The notes: generated by a model from the sequence alone, not told the origin. 20,699 nt of DNA from an uncultured Ruminococcus sp. (GCA_902798605.1 CADBXH010000042.1:1-20699); one strand, 5' to 3'; shown: positions 1 through 7,069, numbered from the stretch's first letter. Numbers and translations: made by a program.

Positions 1-801
1 GGACGGCTGTCCCTTTGTAAAAACATAGCGGTACAGGTACACCTTTTCAAGATTTGTAAATACAGCCTGTCCGTCCTTCAAAATCGTCAGCGACGCGCGG
101 ATCTTGGGGATATTGTACCGCGCGTTGTCAAGGTTGTTAAGGATCAGGTCGGCAAAGTTTATAAAGGTGTTGTCGTCGATCTTTCTGGTGTGGTACTTGC
201 CGCTTAGCGGATAGTCCTCGTACTTTTTCGCGACCGACTTCCGCTGCTCCTCGAGCATATTATTCTGTGCCTCAGTGAGTCTTAGCTTTAGCTTTTTGAT
301 GTAATAAAGCGGATATTTTATTCCGTGGTATATACCGAGCGCGATAAGCAAATCCGCGTCGAGGTTCGCGTTCATATGGGTGTGAAGGTCGGTTCTAAAC
401 TTATACTCGCGGCGGATGAAGGTCTTAACAAGCGTTTTCTTTACGTCAAGGTGATAATCCTTAGTCTGGCTCATCAAGGTCTTTGAGATCGCGGGGATAT
501 ACGCCTTGCGCTCGATCTCGCCGTCGGGATAGATGTTTGCGACCTTTGTATCGGCGAGCCTGAAAATATATATCTCGCGGTTGCGCTCGTCAATATAGCA
601 CGGGACCTCTCCCCTGATCACCTTAAGCCCGTCGTCACCTCTGCTGAGCTTAAGACCGCAAAGGTTCGCGAGGTTGGTTATAAGATTCCCCTTGGCGTGG
701 TTTGGGGTGCGCAGCAAATAAAAGAGCCCGTTTTTCTCCATACTGAGCTCAACTATTATATCCTTTTCTTTGTCAAGATAAAACTTTCCGAAATAAGCCA
801 T
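1..801 (-). CDS. Adenosine deaminase-like protein, N-terminal part (cut by window edge)
   Basis: The frame is open from an ATG at 801 to the window edge, giving 267 residues without a stop. Its start is supported by a GGGGTGA ribosome site just upstream. Around residues 136-146 it carries FRTDLHTHMNA; the HxH pair (H140, H142) in this context matches the first metal-binding motif of adenosine/AMP-deaminase-type amidohydrolases, which act on purine nucleosides or nucleotides. The first 130 residues are an additional N-terminal region not found in short classical adenosine deaminases, so the complete protein is probably a long clostridial variant. The remaining metal ligands (third His, catalytic Glu and His, terminal Asp) would lie outside the window, so activity cannot be judged. 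It is transcribed divergently from the flavoprotein gene. The family assignment rests on one motif and its surroundings; substrate unknown. Confidence 0.65.
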   Translation of the reverse strand, partial: MAYFGKFYLDKEKDIIVELSMEKNGLFYLLRTPNHAKGNLITNLANLCGLKLSRGDDGLKVIRGEVPCYIDERNREIYIFRLADTKVANIYPDGEIERKAYIPAISKTLMSQTKDYHLDVKKTLVKTFIRREYKFRTDLHTHMNANLDADLLIALGIYHGIKYPLYYIKKLKLRLTEAQNNMLEEQRKSVAKKYEDYPLSGKYHTRKIDDNTFINFADLILNNLDNARYNIPKIRASLTILKDGQAVFTNLEKVYLYRYVFTKGQPS

Positions 802-826
802 TTTGTCACCCCGTCTCTTTTTATTT

Positions 827-855
827 ATAATACATCATCAGCCTGTTTTTTGCAA
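827..855 (-). promoter_or_regulatory. Candidate sigma-A promoter of the adenosine deaminase-like gene
   Basis: On the minus strand TTGCAA (850-855) and TATTAT (827-832) are separated by 17 bp. The -35 matches consensus at 4 of 6 positions and the -10 at 5 of 6. It points at the ATG at 801 and lies back to back with the flavoprotein promoter. Confidence 0.5.
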
Positions 856-873
856 TATGATATCGCATTTTGA

Positions 874-903
874 TTGACAAAAATCCGCGCGGTGTTATAT
901 AAT
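874..903 (+). promoter_or_regulatory. Sigma-A promoter of the flavoprotein gene
   Basis: A perfect TTGACA (874-879) and a perfect TATAAT (898-903) are separated by 18 bp, about 30 bp upstream of the ATG at 932. Both hexamers match the vegetative consensus, so the gene is probably expressed constitutively and well. Confidence 0.85.
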
Positions 904-931
904 TTATACATCACTAAAAGAGGTAATAGCT

Positions 932-2050
932 ATGGCTTTAAAATACGATACCGTGGTTATCGGCGCGGGGCCGTCGGGCTCGGCGTGCGGGATAACGCTT
1001 CAAAGAAGAGGAATAAAAAACTGCCTGATCGACAAGGCGGTTTTTCCCCGTCACAAAACCTGCGCGGGGCTTGTCACGGGCAAAACCTACAAGCTGATAA
1101 ATAAGCTTTTCGGCGAAAACGACACCGCCGGTCTGTTTTGCGATACAACATCCCGGATCAGGTTGTTTCAAAGGAAAAAGGAGCTTGTCACAGCGCAGAT
1201 CAAAAACCCCGTCCGCCTTGTAAAGCGCAGGGATTTTGACAACGAGCTTGTAAAGCGCTATAAGGCCTTAGGCGGTGAGCTTTTTGAGGGAGAAAAGATA
1301 CTCAGGATCGACTACGGCTCAAACAAAATCAAGCTGAAAAGCGGCAAAGCGATAGAATACAAAAACCTGATCTTTGCCGACGGAGCACTGAGCCTTGCGC
1401 ATAAAAAACTGAACTTCGGCAAAAGCAAGCTCGCGTTCGGGATAGAGGCGTATATCCCTAAAGAACAGCTCGGCACCGACAGTATTGACATCTATTTTGA
1501 GTACATCGACGGCGGTTATATTTGGGTGTTCCCGCACGGAGATACCGTTTGCGCCGGAGCTGTCAACCAATTCAAAAAAGGCGTTGACTATAAAAGTATT
1601 CTTTCCGGTTTTTTAGCGGACATCGGCGTTGACACAAAAAACATAAAATACGTCGGCGCGTTTTTGCCATACGGAAGCCCTGTTCCGCAGAACAAGCTGC
1701 CCGGTAACGTAATGCTTGTCGGCGACGCCGCGGGCTTTGCCGACCCTATATCGGGCGAGGGGCTGTATATGGCGCTTAAATCGGGTATCGCCGCTGCCGA
1801 GGCGGTTCAGCGCAGCGATCCCAAGAAAAAATACCTTGAAGCAGCAAAGCCGCTGAAACGTGCCGTCACCGACGGAAAGAAAGCGCAAAAGCTGTTTTAC
1901 TCCCCCTTGATTTTCAAAAAGATATTAAAAAAGGCGGAGGGTAAGCAAAAGTTTGTCAGCTTCTTTTTTGACAACGCGGTAGAGGAATACAACTACGAAT
2001 ACCGCCAAATGATGAAGCTGTACCGCGATTATAAAAACGAAAAGATATAA
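932..2050 (+). CDS. Geranylgeranyl reductase family FAD-dependent oxidoreductase
   Basis: This 372-residue flavoprotein has an N-terminal dinucleotide-binding motif VIGAGPSGSACG (residues 9-20) and the second FAD signature VGDAAGFADPISGEG (263-277), the hallmark pair of the p-hydroxybenzoate-hydroxylase fold. Together with CAGLVT near residue 44 this matches the geranylgeranyl-reductase family, which saturates isoprenoid double bonds in archaeal lipids, quinones or chlorophyll side chains; bacterial homologues are often uncharacterised. The length is normal for the family. The start is supported by AGAGGTAA 8 bp upstream and a consensus promoter. It stands alone between a divergent deaminase-like gene and a terminator, so context gives no pathway. 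The substrate could be a polyprenyl chain, but a halogenase- or hydroxylase-like role is not excluded. Confidence 0.85.
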   Translation: MALKYDTVVIGAGPSGSACGITLQRRGIKNCLIDKAVFPRHKTCAGLVTGKTYKLINKLFGENDTAGLFCDTTSRIRLFQRKKELVTAQIKNPVRLVKRRDFDNELVKRYKALGGELFEGEKILRIDYGSNKIKLKSGKAIEYKNLIFADGALSLAHKKLNFGKSKLAFGIEAYIPKEQLGTDSIDIYFEYIDGGYIWVFPHGDTVCAGAVNQFKKGVDYKSILSGFLADIGVDTKNIKYVGAFLPYGSPVPQNKLPGNVMLVGDAAGFADPISGEGLYMALKSGIAAAEAVQRSDPKKKYLEAAKPLKRAVTDGKKAQKLFYSPLIFKKILKKAEGKQKFVSFFFDNAVEEYNYEYRQMMKLYRDYKNEKI

Positions 2051-2053
2051 AAT

Positions 2054-2079
2054 GAGCCTGCTCATAAACGAGCAGGCTC
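2054..2079 (+). terminator. Rho-independent terminator after the flavoprotein gene
   Basis: Perfect 10-bp inverted repeat GAGCCTGCTC / GAGCAGGCTC with a 6-nt loop, 4 bp after the stop codon, followed by a T-rich run. It may also serve the converging lipoprotein genes on the minus strand. Confidence 0.85.
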
Positions 2080-2115
2080 TATTTGTTATTGATTTTGAAC
2101 TTTTGATTTTTAATA

Positions 2116-2484
2116 TCAGCGCGCCGCTCCGGGAGGAGAAATCGGTTTAGGCAAATCAGGCGAAGTGATTTCAGGGAACGTCATGGCCTCATATATATCG
2201 TTGCTGCTGTAACCGCCGCCCGAACCTGATCCGCCCGAGCCTGTTCCGCTCGAACTTGATTTACTCGACTCATCATCATAGTCGTTGATTTTGTTAACGT
2301 CTACAGTCGTTTCTGGTTCCGTGGTTATCTTTTCGGTCGTCACGGGAGCTGTCGTAGTTTCCTCGACCTTACTCGACGAACTGCTGTCATCCTTTGAATC
2401 TTTCGAGCCGCACGCGCCCATAATAAGACTGCCGATAACTAACATAATCGCCACTATTGCGGCTATGATTCTTTCACGTTTCAT
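2116..2484 (-). CDS. Small lipoprotein, copy A (tandem paralogue)
   Basis: A 122-residue protein with a type II signal peptide: positive MKRER, a hydrophobic stretch, and a lipobox-like IMGAC ending at Cys25, so it is probably anchored on the outer face of the membrane. After the Cys it is low complexity, with Ser/Asp/Thr-rich linker and a Gly/Ser-rich segment, ending in a Pro-rich tail. There is no recognisable catalytic domain. I place the start at the ATG at 2484 because AAGGAGGA lies at the correct distance; an upstream start at 2508 would put that ribosome site inside the coding sequence. Its first 26 residues are almost identical to the neighbouring copy B, showing recent tandem duplication, whereas the C-terminal parts differ. 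Function unknown. Confidence 0.8.
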   Translation of the reverse strand: MKRERIIAAIVAIMLVIGSLIMGACGSKDSKDDSSSSSKVEETTTAPVTTEKITTEPETTVDVNKINDYDDESSKSSSSGTGSGGSGSGGGYSSNDIYEAMTFPEITSPDLPKPISPPGAAR

Positions 2485-2488
2485 CGTC
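2407..2488 (-). repeat. Direct tandem duplication, copy A (signal peptide block)
   Basis: This 82-bp block recurs at 2802-2883 with one mismatch, which changes Ile17 to Thr. It covers the signal peptide and lipobox codons. Similarity continues more weakly into the Ser/Thr-rich linker. Confidence 0.9.
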
Positions 2489-2499
2489 TGTTCCTCCTT

Positions 2500-2514
2500 A
2501 CAACACACGGTTGT
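2500..2514 (-). promoter_or_regulatory. Small leader hairpin next to the ribosome site, copy A
   Basis: ACAAC-cgtgt-GTTGT on the minus strand directly precedes AAGGAGGA. The same stem with a different loop base precedes the paralogue at 2897-2911. The stem is only 5 bp, so a role in translation control is a guess. Confidence 0.4.
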
Positions 2515-2531
2515 AAATTTGATTATTTGTG

Positions 2532-2879
2532 TTACCTTTGGGAAGGATTTTTCGGGGTATTCGGAGAATTAGGATTAGGAAAATCAGACATAGTGTACGG
2601 CTGATTTTGACCTACACCGTAAGTGTATGTCTCCACTTTGGTGTTATCTTCAATCTCCCCGGTCACACCCGGTATGGTGACTGTCTCCTCGGTTGTATTC
2701 TGCGCGGCAGTATGCGATTCGGTCGTCACGGGAGCGGTCGTTGTTTTCTCGACCTTGCTCGACGAGCTGCTGTCCGCCTTTGATTCGGATGAATCTTTCG
2801 CGCCGCACGCGCCCATAATAAGACTGCCGGTAACTAACATAATCGCCACTATTGCGGCTATGATTCTTTCACGTTTCAT
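2532..2879 (-). CDS. Small lipoprotein, copy B (tandem paralogue)
   Basis: A 115-residue paralogue of the protein encoded just downstream. It starts MKRERIIAAIVAIMLVTGS and has the same lipobox-like IMGAC, so export and lipidation at Cys25 are expected. The rest is a Ser/Thr/Glu-rich linker followed by a short tail rich in Asn and Pro. No known domain is seen. AGGAGGA precedes the ATG, and a near-perfect promoter lies upstream at 2924-2951, so copy B is the first gene of the pair, with copy A 47 bp further on. The divergent tails beside nearly identical signal peptides suggest that the exposed part changes fast. Function unknown. Confidence 0.8.
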   Translation of the reverse strand: MKRERIIAAIVAIMLVTGSLIMGACGAKDSSESKADSSSSSKVEKTTTAPVTTESHTAAQNTTEETVTIPGVTGEIEDNTKVETYTYGVGQNQPYTMSDFPNPNSPNTPKNPSQR

Positions 2880-2883
2880 CGTC
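2802..2883 (-). repeat. Direct tandem duplication, copy B (signal peptide block)
   Basis: Partner of the block at 2407-2488, offset 395 bp, 81 of 82 bases identical. Confidence 0.9.
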
Positions 2884-2896
2884 GTTCTTCCTCCTC

Positions 2897-2911
2897 ACAA
2901 CACTCGGTTGT
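2897..2911 (-). promoter_or_regulatory. Small leader hairpin next to the ribosome site, copy B
   Basis: ACAAC-cgagt-GTTGT on the minus strand, between the promoter and the AGGAGGA ribosome site, matching the leader of the second paralogue. Confidence 0.4.
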
Positions 2912-2923
2912 ATATTTGATTTT

Positions 2924-2951
2924 ATTATAACATATTGGAAAACATTGTCAA
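2924..2951 (-). promoter_or_regulatory. Sigma-A promoter of the lipoprotein pair (extended -10)
   Basis: Perfect TTGACA (2946-2951), a 16-bp spacer, and perfect TATAAT (2924-2929) preceded by TGT, which forms an extended -10 element. Confidence 0.85.
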
Positions 2952-3006
2952 GCAAATTTATATTATTTTAGCGACAATATAGAATAACAAACCAAGTAAC
3001 CGCCGC

Positions 3007-3321
3007 TTACTTCAGGCGGCAGGTAAAGCAGATCACGCCGTCCTTCCATACGGCGTCAATGCTTCCGCGGTATTTGCTGACGATCGCCTGCGCGATAGAT
3101 AAGCCGATACCGTATCCGCCCTTGTCGATATTATGGCTCTCGTCGCGGCGGTAGAAGCGGTCAAAGAACTTACCGTAGTCCGTATCCTTGCCCTCGGCAT
3201 AGTCGTTTGAAACCTTGAGCGTTATCCCCTTACCCTTTTGAGCCAGTTTTACGCTCACGGTTCCGCCGTCGTCGCAGTATTTTATAGCGTTATCGACAAG
3301 CAACGTCATAAGCTGCCCGAA
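3007..3321 (-). pseudogene. Sensor histidine kinase, C-terminal ATPase remnant
   Basis: About 105 residues match the end of a two-component sensor kinase. The N-box DNAIKY, the F-box FFDRFYRRDES, and the G2 motif GGYGIGLSIAQ occur in order. The entire sensor, membrane and dimerisation/phospho-acceptor region is missing. An ATG exists at 3309, but kinase-frame residues GQL continue upstream of it into the neighbouring alarmone-synthetase sequence, so this is a truncated gene and not a stand-alone small protein. The two remnants are joined in different frames, with the stop of the upstream one overlapping the ATG here. With no phospho-acceptor His it cannot act as a complete kinase. It probably arose by deletion between two formerly separate genes. 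Confidence 0.8.
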
Positions 3322-3620
3322 CCGGCAATGTAGTCGCGGATAGTATAAACATCATCCACAAAGGCGCAGACGATGCGCACGCCCACCGCGTCGAAAATTT
3401 TATTCAGCGCCGAATCGGTCGTTTCGGGCAAATTCTGCCGTCTGCACTTTTCGCGCATACTTTCCTCTTTTTTTATCCTGCCGAGGCAGTGCTCAACGGG
3501 ATCCATACCGAGCGTTTGCTCCATTTTTTCGCGGATCTCGACGACGTGAAGCATAATTTGTTCCAACACGCGTTCAAGCGCGGGCTTATGATCCCCGTAA
3601 ATACTCGTTGTGTTTTCCAT
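3306..3620 (-). pseudogene. RelA/SpoT-domain (p)ppGpp synthetase, N-terminal remnant
   Basis: This 104-residue frame starts at an ATG with AAGGTGA upstream. It resembles the first part of small alarmone synthetases and RelA/SpoT-domain GTP pyrophosphokinases: a helical start, then GRIKKEESMREKCRR and a region ending in AVGVRIVCAFVDDVYTIRDYI. The family normally runs well over 200 residues. Here it stops right after the first part of the synthetase domain in SGSL and then runs into kinase sequence in another frame. Much of the nucleotide-binding and catalytic region is therefore gone and the product should be inactive. The intact start and ribosome site mean a short peptide could still be made. 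Confidence 0.75.
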
Positions 3621-3720
3621 ATGATCACCTTAATTTAATAAACTCCTGCTTTATCTTACCAAAAAACGAACGTATGCACAAGTAAAATCACATTTTTTTC
3701 ATTATTATTTCAAATATTAT

Positions 3721-3749
3721 TTGAATTCGCTCCGGTTGTGTTGTAGAAT
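3721..3749 (+). promoter_or_regulatory. Sigma-A promoter of the putative esterase gene
   Basis: TTGAAT (3721-3726), 17-bp spacer, TAGAAT (3744-3749), placed 22 bp upstream of the ATG, with AAGGAG in between. Confidence 0.65.
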
Positions 3750-3771
3750 AAAATAAAAAGGAGCTAAAACT

Positions 3772-4548
3772 ATGATAGATGAAAAGATTTTTGAACTGAA
3801 TCTGCCCTACCCCGAAAAGGGCGACAGGCTTGTGCGCGTTTTTGTTCCCGCGCATGATGAAGATGAAAAGCTGCCCGTTATCTATATGACCGACGGACAG
3901 AATCTTTTTGATGAGGAGCACTCGTCGTGGGGCTGCTGGCACACGCGCGAATCGGTTCGCGCCGAGCGTGTGGAGAGCGGCAAGGCGGCTATAATCGTAG
4001 GGATCCACAACGACAACATCTGGCGCGATAACGAGCTCACGCCGAAGTCGATCGGCGAAATCGTCTACAAAGGCGATATGGATAACTTCACCGCGCCCGA
4101 GGGCGAGATATTTGACGACTTTGTTATGAACACGGTCAAGCCCGCAATTGAACAAAAATTCCCTGTAAAAACAGGCAGGGAAAACACCGCGTTTTGCGGA
4201 AGCTCCTCGGGCGGCCTGCAATCGTTTTTTACCGCGCTGTGCCACCCCGAAGCGTTTTGCATCGCCGGAGTATTTTCCCCCGCGTTTTTGCTGTATTCAC
4301 AGGATGATCTGCGCCGCTGGATCTGCGAAAAGCTGAACCCCGAACTCCCGTACCTTTACATCTACACGGGTGACGGCGATGAGCTCGAGCACAGGATATT
4401 TGTCTGCGTTGAATCGACATACGACATCCTCACGGAGGTCTATCCGCCCGAGCTGATGACCGAGATAATCCTGCCCGATCAAAAGCATCACGAAGCGGCG
4501 TGGGAGCCGGTTTTCAGAGATTTTTTGCACACTTTTATGAATAGGTAA
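3772..4548 (+). CDS. Putative esterase (alpha/beta hydrolase, esterase D-like)
   Basis: A 258-residue soluble protein without a signal peptide. FCGSSSGGLQS (141-151) is the nucleophile elbow of serine esterases, with Ser145 as the likely nucleophile, and His240 in KHHEAAW near the C-terminus is a good candidate for the catalytic His. YMTDGQNLFD (38-47) and the region after it match the putative-esterase family that includes esterase D and carbohydrate esterases. The substrate cannot be read from the sequence. AAGGAG precedes the ATG and a good promoter lies upstream. The gene is single and converges on nadE, with a palindromic element between them. Confidence 0.8.
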   Translation: MIDEKIFELNLPYPEKGDRLVRVFVPAHDEDEKLPVIYMTDGQNLFDEEHSSWGCWHTRESVRAERVESGKAAIIVGIHNDNIWRDNELTPKSIGEIVYKGDMDNFTAPEGEIFDDFVMNTVKPAIEQKFPVKTGRENTAFCGSSSGGLQSFFTALCHPEAFCIAGVFSPAFLLYSQDDLRRWICEKLNPELPYLYIYTGDGDELEHRIFVCVESTYDILTEVYPPELMTEIILPDQKHHEAAWEPVFRDFLHTFMNR

Positions 4549-4552
4549 AATC

Positions 4553-4631
4553 GTAGGGGCGAGCATTGCTCGCCCGCGGGTAACATCAAGCTTAGGCACA
4601 AATCCCGCGGGCGGTCAATGACCGCCCCTAC
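4553..4631. repeat. 79-bp palindromic interspersed element (REP/MITE-like)
   Basis: Two 28-bp arms (4553-4580 and 4604-4631) are inverted copies of each other, apart from compensating changes. Each arm is itself a small palindrome: GGGCGAGC-ATT-GCTCGCCC in the left one and GGGCGGTC-AAT-GACCGCCC in the right one. The element lies between the converging esterase and nadE genes. The GTAGGGGCG...CGCCC pattern is typical of dispersed intergenic elements in clostridial genomes; it may also act as a two-way transcription stop. Confidence 0.8.
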
Positions 4632-4640
4632 ATCTTTATA

Positions 4641-5372
4641 TTAAATTTCCGGCTTGAACGCGGGCATAAGCTCGAGCTTGAATTTATTGATCTCGTGCTT
4701 GCGGTCGATCAGCGCCTTGTGCTCCTGATTTTCAATCACGCCCTCGCGGATATATCGGTCGAGCTCGGCATAGGTAAAGCCGAGGTTATCCTCGTCTGTC
4801 TTTCCGCAGAGTCCGTCGGACGGAGCCTTGTCGATAAGCGCGTCGGGGAGTCCGAGCAGTCTGCCGATCTGCTTCATCTCTGCGACAGTTATAAACGAGC
4901 AGGGGCTGAAATCGCCGACAGAATCGCCGTAGCGGGTCGAGTAGCCGACCCAGTCCTCGGAAAGATTGCAGGTGTTAGCAACTCTGCCGTTATGGCTCTG
5001 CGAAACAGCGTAGAGGGTCGACATCCTTATCCTCGGCGGAAGATTCACTCGGCTTTGGTCTGACATTTCAAACGGCAGCGCGTTAGTCAAGCCCTCTACC
5101 GCGTCCTTTATATTGATTATGAAGTGCTTTATCCCGAGGGTATCGACCAGCAGCTTTGCCATATCTATATCGCTCTGCTCGCCGCAGGGCATAAGCACAC
5201 CGATAACCCTGTCCTTTCCGAGCGCCTCAACACAGAGCGCGGCGACTATTGAGCTGTCCTTTCCGCCCGAGATACCCACAACGGCGTTGCAGCCCTTTCC
5301 GTTTTTTTCAAAAAAATCGCGTATCCACTGTACACATTCGTCTTTTACCTTTTGCGCGTTGAAATTATACAT
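4641..5372 (-). CDS. nadE: Ammonia-dependent NAD(+) synthetase
   Basis: A 243-residue enzyme that converts nicotinate adenine dinucleotide to NAD using ATP and ammonia, the last step of NAD synthesis. GISGGKDSS (33-41) is the PP-loop of N-type ATP pyrophosphatases. NTCNLSEDWVGYSTRYGDSVGDFSP and APSDGLCGKTDED are typical NadE active-site segments, each visible here in order. The length fits the short, glutaminase-free form. AGGAGG precedes the ATG. It follows a nicotinamidase-like gene by only 12 bp, so the two are probably co-transcribed for NAD salvage. Confidence 0.95.
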   Translation of the reverse strand: MYNFNAQKVKDECVQWIRDFFEKNGKGCNAVVGISGGKDSSIVAALCVEALGKDRVIGVLMPCGEQSDIDMAKLLVDTLGIKHFIINIKDAVEGLTNALPFEMSDQSRVNLPPRIRMSTLYAVSQSHNGRVANTCNLSEDWVGYSTRYGDSVGDFSPCSFITVAEMKQIGRLLGLPDALIDKAPSDGLCGKTDEDNLGFTYAELDRYIREGVIENQEHKALIDRKHEINKFKLELMPAFKPEI

Positions 5373-5384
5373 AATATCCTCCTG

Positions 5385-5909
5385 TTAAACTATATCTATC
5401 TGACAGCTTTTCATTGTGGCAATCGCCGCGTCATGAAGCTGAGGCGTGACCCCCGCGCAGCAAATCGGGTCGACCGAGATTTCAGCCTCGGGGAAGCTCG
5501 CCTTTATTAGCAGAGCGTTGCTGACGACGCAGATATCCGTGCATAGTCCGATAAGCTCTGCCGAAAACTCAGCTCCGCCGGCGGCTGTCCTTATCAATTC
5601 GGGCAAATCGACCGAGCCGAAGGTGTTCTTTTCAACAGCGGTGTAGTTTTTACCCGCCAACGCCTCGGCTATATCCTTATCGAGCTCCCAGCCGTCTGTG
5701 CCCTTTATGCAGTGCGGCACGGGCAGATTTTTGCCCTCGGCGGTCTGCATATAGTTTTCAAAATGCGTGTCATAAGTGACGAAGATCTTTCCGTCAAAGC
5801 CCTTTATCTTCTCCACCGCGGCAGGCACGATCGCGACCGCCTCTTTTGTACCGAGCGCGCCGTCCACAAAATCCTTTTGCATATCAACTACGATCAAAAA
5901 CTTTTTCAT
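5385..5909 (-). CDS. Isochorismatase-family cysteine hydrolase, probable nicotinamidase
   Basis: A 174-residue cytosolic hydrolase. The catalytic triad of the family is visible as Asp9 (VVDMQKDF), Lys94 (VEKNTFGS) and Cys127 (GLCTDICV). Asp47 and His49 (YDTHFENY) plus His66 match the metal site of nicotinamidases, which release ammonia from nicotinamide to give nicotinate. The position directly upstream of nadE strongly supports a role in NAD salvage and pncA-like identity. It is at the short end for the family. AAGGAGGG precedes the ATG. Other isochorismatase-type amidases remain possible from motifs alone. Confidence 0.85.
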   Translation of the reverse strand: MKKFLIVVDMQKDFVDGALGTKEAVAIVPAAVEKIKGFDGKIFVTYDTHFENYMQTAEGKNLPVPHCIKGTDGWELDKDIAEALAGKNYTAVEKNTFGSVDLPELIRTAAGGAEFSAELIGLCTDICVVSNALLIKASFPEAEISVDPICCAGVTPQLHDAAIATMKSCQIDIV

Positions 5910-5987
5910 TGTGCCCTCCTTGTTTTTTTATAATAATACCACATCAAAAGGAATAAGTCGAGAGATTTAAAAGTTTTTTCTCAGCTA

Positions 5988-6016
5988 TGGAAAAGGAACA
6001 GAGTTTATGCTACAAT
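5988..6016 (+). promoter_or_regulatory. Candidate extended -10 promoter of the peroxiredoxin gene
   Basis: TGGAAA (5988-5993), 17-bp spacer, TACAAT (6011-6016) preceded by TGC, giving an extended -10 that can offset the weak -35. The ATG lies 30 bp downstream. Confidence 0.55.
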
Positions 6017-6046
6017 AAAATCAAATAAAAAACGGAGGTCATAATT

Positions 6047-6502
6047 ATGTTAGAAGTCGGCACAAAAGCGCCCGAATTCACCCTGCCCGACCAAAACGGC
6101 GAGCAAAGATCGCTTTCGGACTACAAGGGACAAAAGGTAATTTTGTATTTTTACCCCAAGGACAACACCTCGGGCTGCACAAAGCAAGCCTGCGCGTTTG
6201 GCGATCTGTACCCGCAGTTCAGAGAAAAAGGAGCGGTCGTGCTCGGAGTTAGCAAGGACTCGGTCGCCTCTCACAAGCGGTTCGAGGAAAAGTACGGACT
6301 GCCGTTCACCCTGCTCTCAGACACGGAAAAAACCGTTATTCAGGCGTATGACGTCTGGAAAGAAAAGAAGCTCTACGGCAAAGTAAGCTTCGGCGTAGTC
6401 CGCACGACATACCTGATCGACGAGGACGGAGTTATCGTCAAGGCGTTCGGCAAGGTAAAAGCAGCGGATAACCCCGCGCAAATGCTCGGGGAGTTGGAGT
6501 AA
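6047..6502 (+). CDS. bcp: Thiol peroxidase, Bcp/PrxQ-type peroxiredoxin
   Basis: A 151-residue cytosolic peroxiredoxin that reduces hydrogen peroxide and organic hydroperoxides with thioredoxin-type partners. YPKDNTSGCTKQAC carries the peroxidatic Cys44 and, five residues later, Cys49, the resolving position of the alpha-type two-Cys BCP subfamily. Pro37 and Thr41 complete the expected PxxxT active-site pattern. The length is that of a full enzyme. CGGAGGT precedes the ATG. It is a single gene followed by a long gene-free stretch, and fits an oxidative-stress role in an anaerobe. Confidence 0.95.
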   Translation: MLEVGTKAPEFTLPDQNGEQRSLSDYKGQKVILYFYPKDNTSGCTKQACAFGDLYPQFREKGAVVLGVSKDSVASHKRFEEKYGLPFTLLSDTEKTVIQAYDVWKEKKLYGKVSFGVVRTTYLIDEDGVIVKAFGKVKAADNPAQMLGELE

Positions 6503-6576
6503 CTTGTTTTTGTTTTGCTGCTTTATGCGGCGTGTAAGCTCTGATAGTAAATTATTTAACGGTTTTTCAGTTTTAA

Positions 6577-6642
6577 GTTTTCAGTCTTCAGTTAGAAAAT
6601 CCTGTCCACAGAACTGAAAATTTAAAACTGAAGACTGAAAAC
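6577..6642. repeat. Inverted repeat of CAGTTTTCAGTCTTCAGTT type
   Basis: 17-bp perfect arms, GTTTTCAGTCTTCAGTT at 6577-6593 and its reverse complement at 6626-6642, each inside a longer low-complexity run of the same words. This could fold into a long hairpin or be a dispersed repeat. Confidence 0.75.
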
Positions 6643-6660
6643 TGAAGAATACAAAGCAAA

Positions 6661-6686
6661 AATCCTGCCACTTTCGTGACAGGATT
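6661..6686. terminator. Terminator-like hairpin
   Basis: AATCCTG...CAGGATT with an inner CAC/GTG stem and one mismatch, A-rich before and T-rich after on both strands. It could end transcription from bcp or from the tRNA side. Confidence 0.55.
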
Positions 6687-6691
6687 TTCGC

Positions 6692-6707
6692 TTTGGTGGA
6701 GAATGCT
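6692..6707 (-). repeat. Duplicate of the tRNA-Val 3' end (att-like)
   Basis: TTTGGTGGAGAATGCT is identical to 6991-7006, which covers the acceptor strand and CCA of tRNA-Val. The copies lie 299 bp apart in the same orientation. A second tRNA copy is not present; only this end is duplicated. Confidence 0.6.
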
Positions 6708-6787
6708 TGTGTTTCTGCTGATTGATTCTGCTCTGCTCGCTTTATGCGGCGTGTGGGCTCGATAACTTTGCGTATTCCCCGTCCGCT

Positions 6788-6814
6788 AAAAACAGTGCAC
6801 TGCACTGTTTTTTT
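6788..6814 (+). terminator. Terminator-like hairpin with T-run
   Basis: AAAAACAGTG-cactg-CACTGTTTTTTT, followed by no gene. No coding sequence ends next to it, so the transcript it would stop is unclear. Confidence 0.5.
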
Positions 6815-6963
6815 AACGCTGTCCGTTTGAAACATGGTCGTTCAGCGTCGTGTCTAAAGCCACTTCCTCGAACTCCCTGTTTCTGCGCTTCCTCGTTCTC
6901 CCTTTATCCGCCACCGGCGGCGGTCGAACTCGTCACCTTCGAGTCCGCAACTCCACCAAAAAA

Positions 6964-6988
6964 AATTGACGCCGTAAAGGCGCCAATT
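6964..6988 (-). terminator. Terminator of tRNA-Val
   Basis: AATTGACGCC / GGCGCCAATT arms with a 5-nt loop and one mismatch, starting 5 bp after the CCA end on the minus strand and followed by a run of eight T. The symmetry extends outward to CTCCACC (6951-6957) and GGTGGAG (6994-7000), so the tRNA 3' end itself is mirrored. Confidence 0.8.
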
Positions 6989-6992
6989 TTTT

Positions 6993-7069
<77 letters not shown>

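Larger units (their letters stand above)
6503..6992. other. Gene-free stretch of repeats and hairpins between bcp and tRNA-Val
   Basis: About 490 bp hold no convincing gene. They contain an inverted CAGTTTTCAG-type repeat, three terminator-like hairpins, two direct copies of GCTTTATGCGGCGTGT (6520-6535 and 6739-6754), and a 16-bp copy of the end of the adjacent tRNA gene (6692-6707). The mixture looks like remnants of small mobile or repeat elements gathered at a tRNA locus. Confidence 0.7.
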
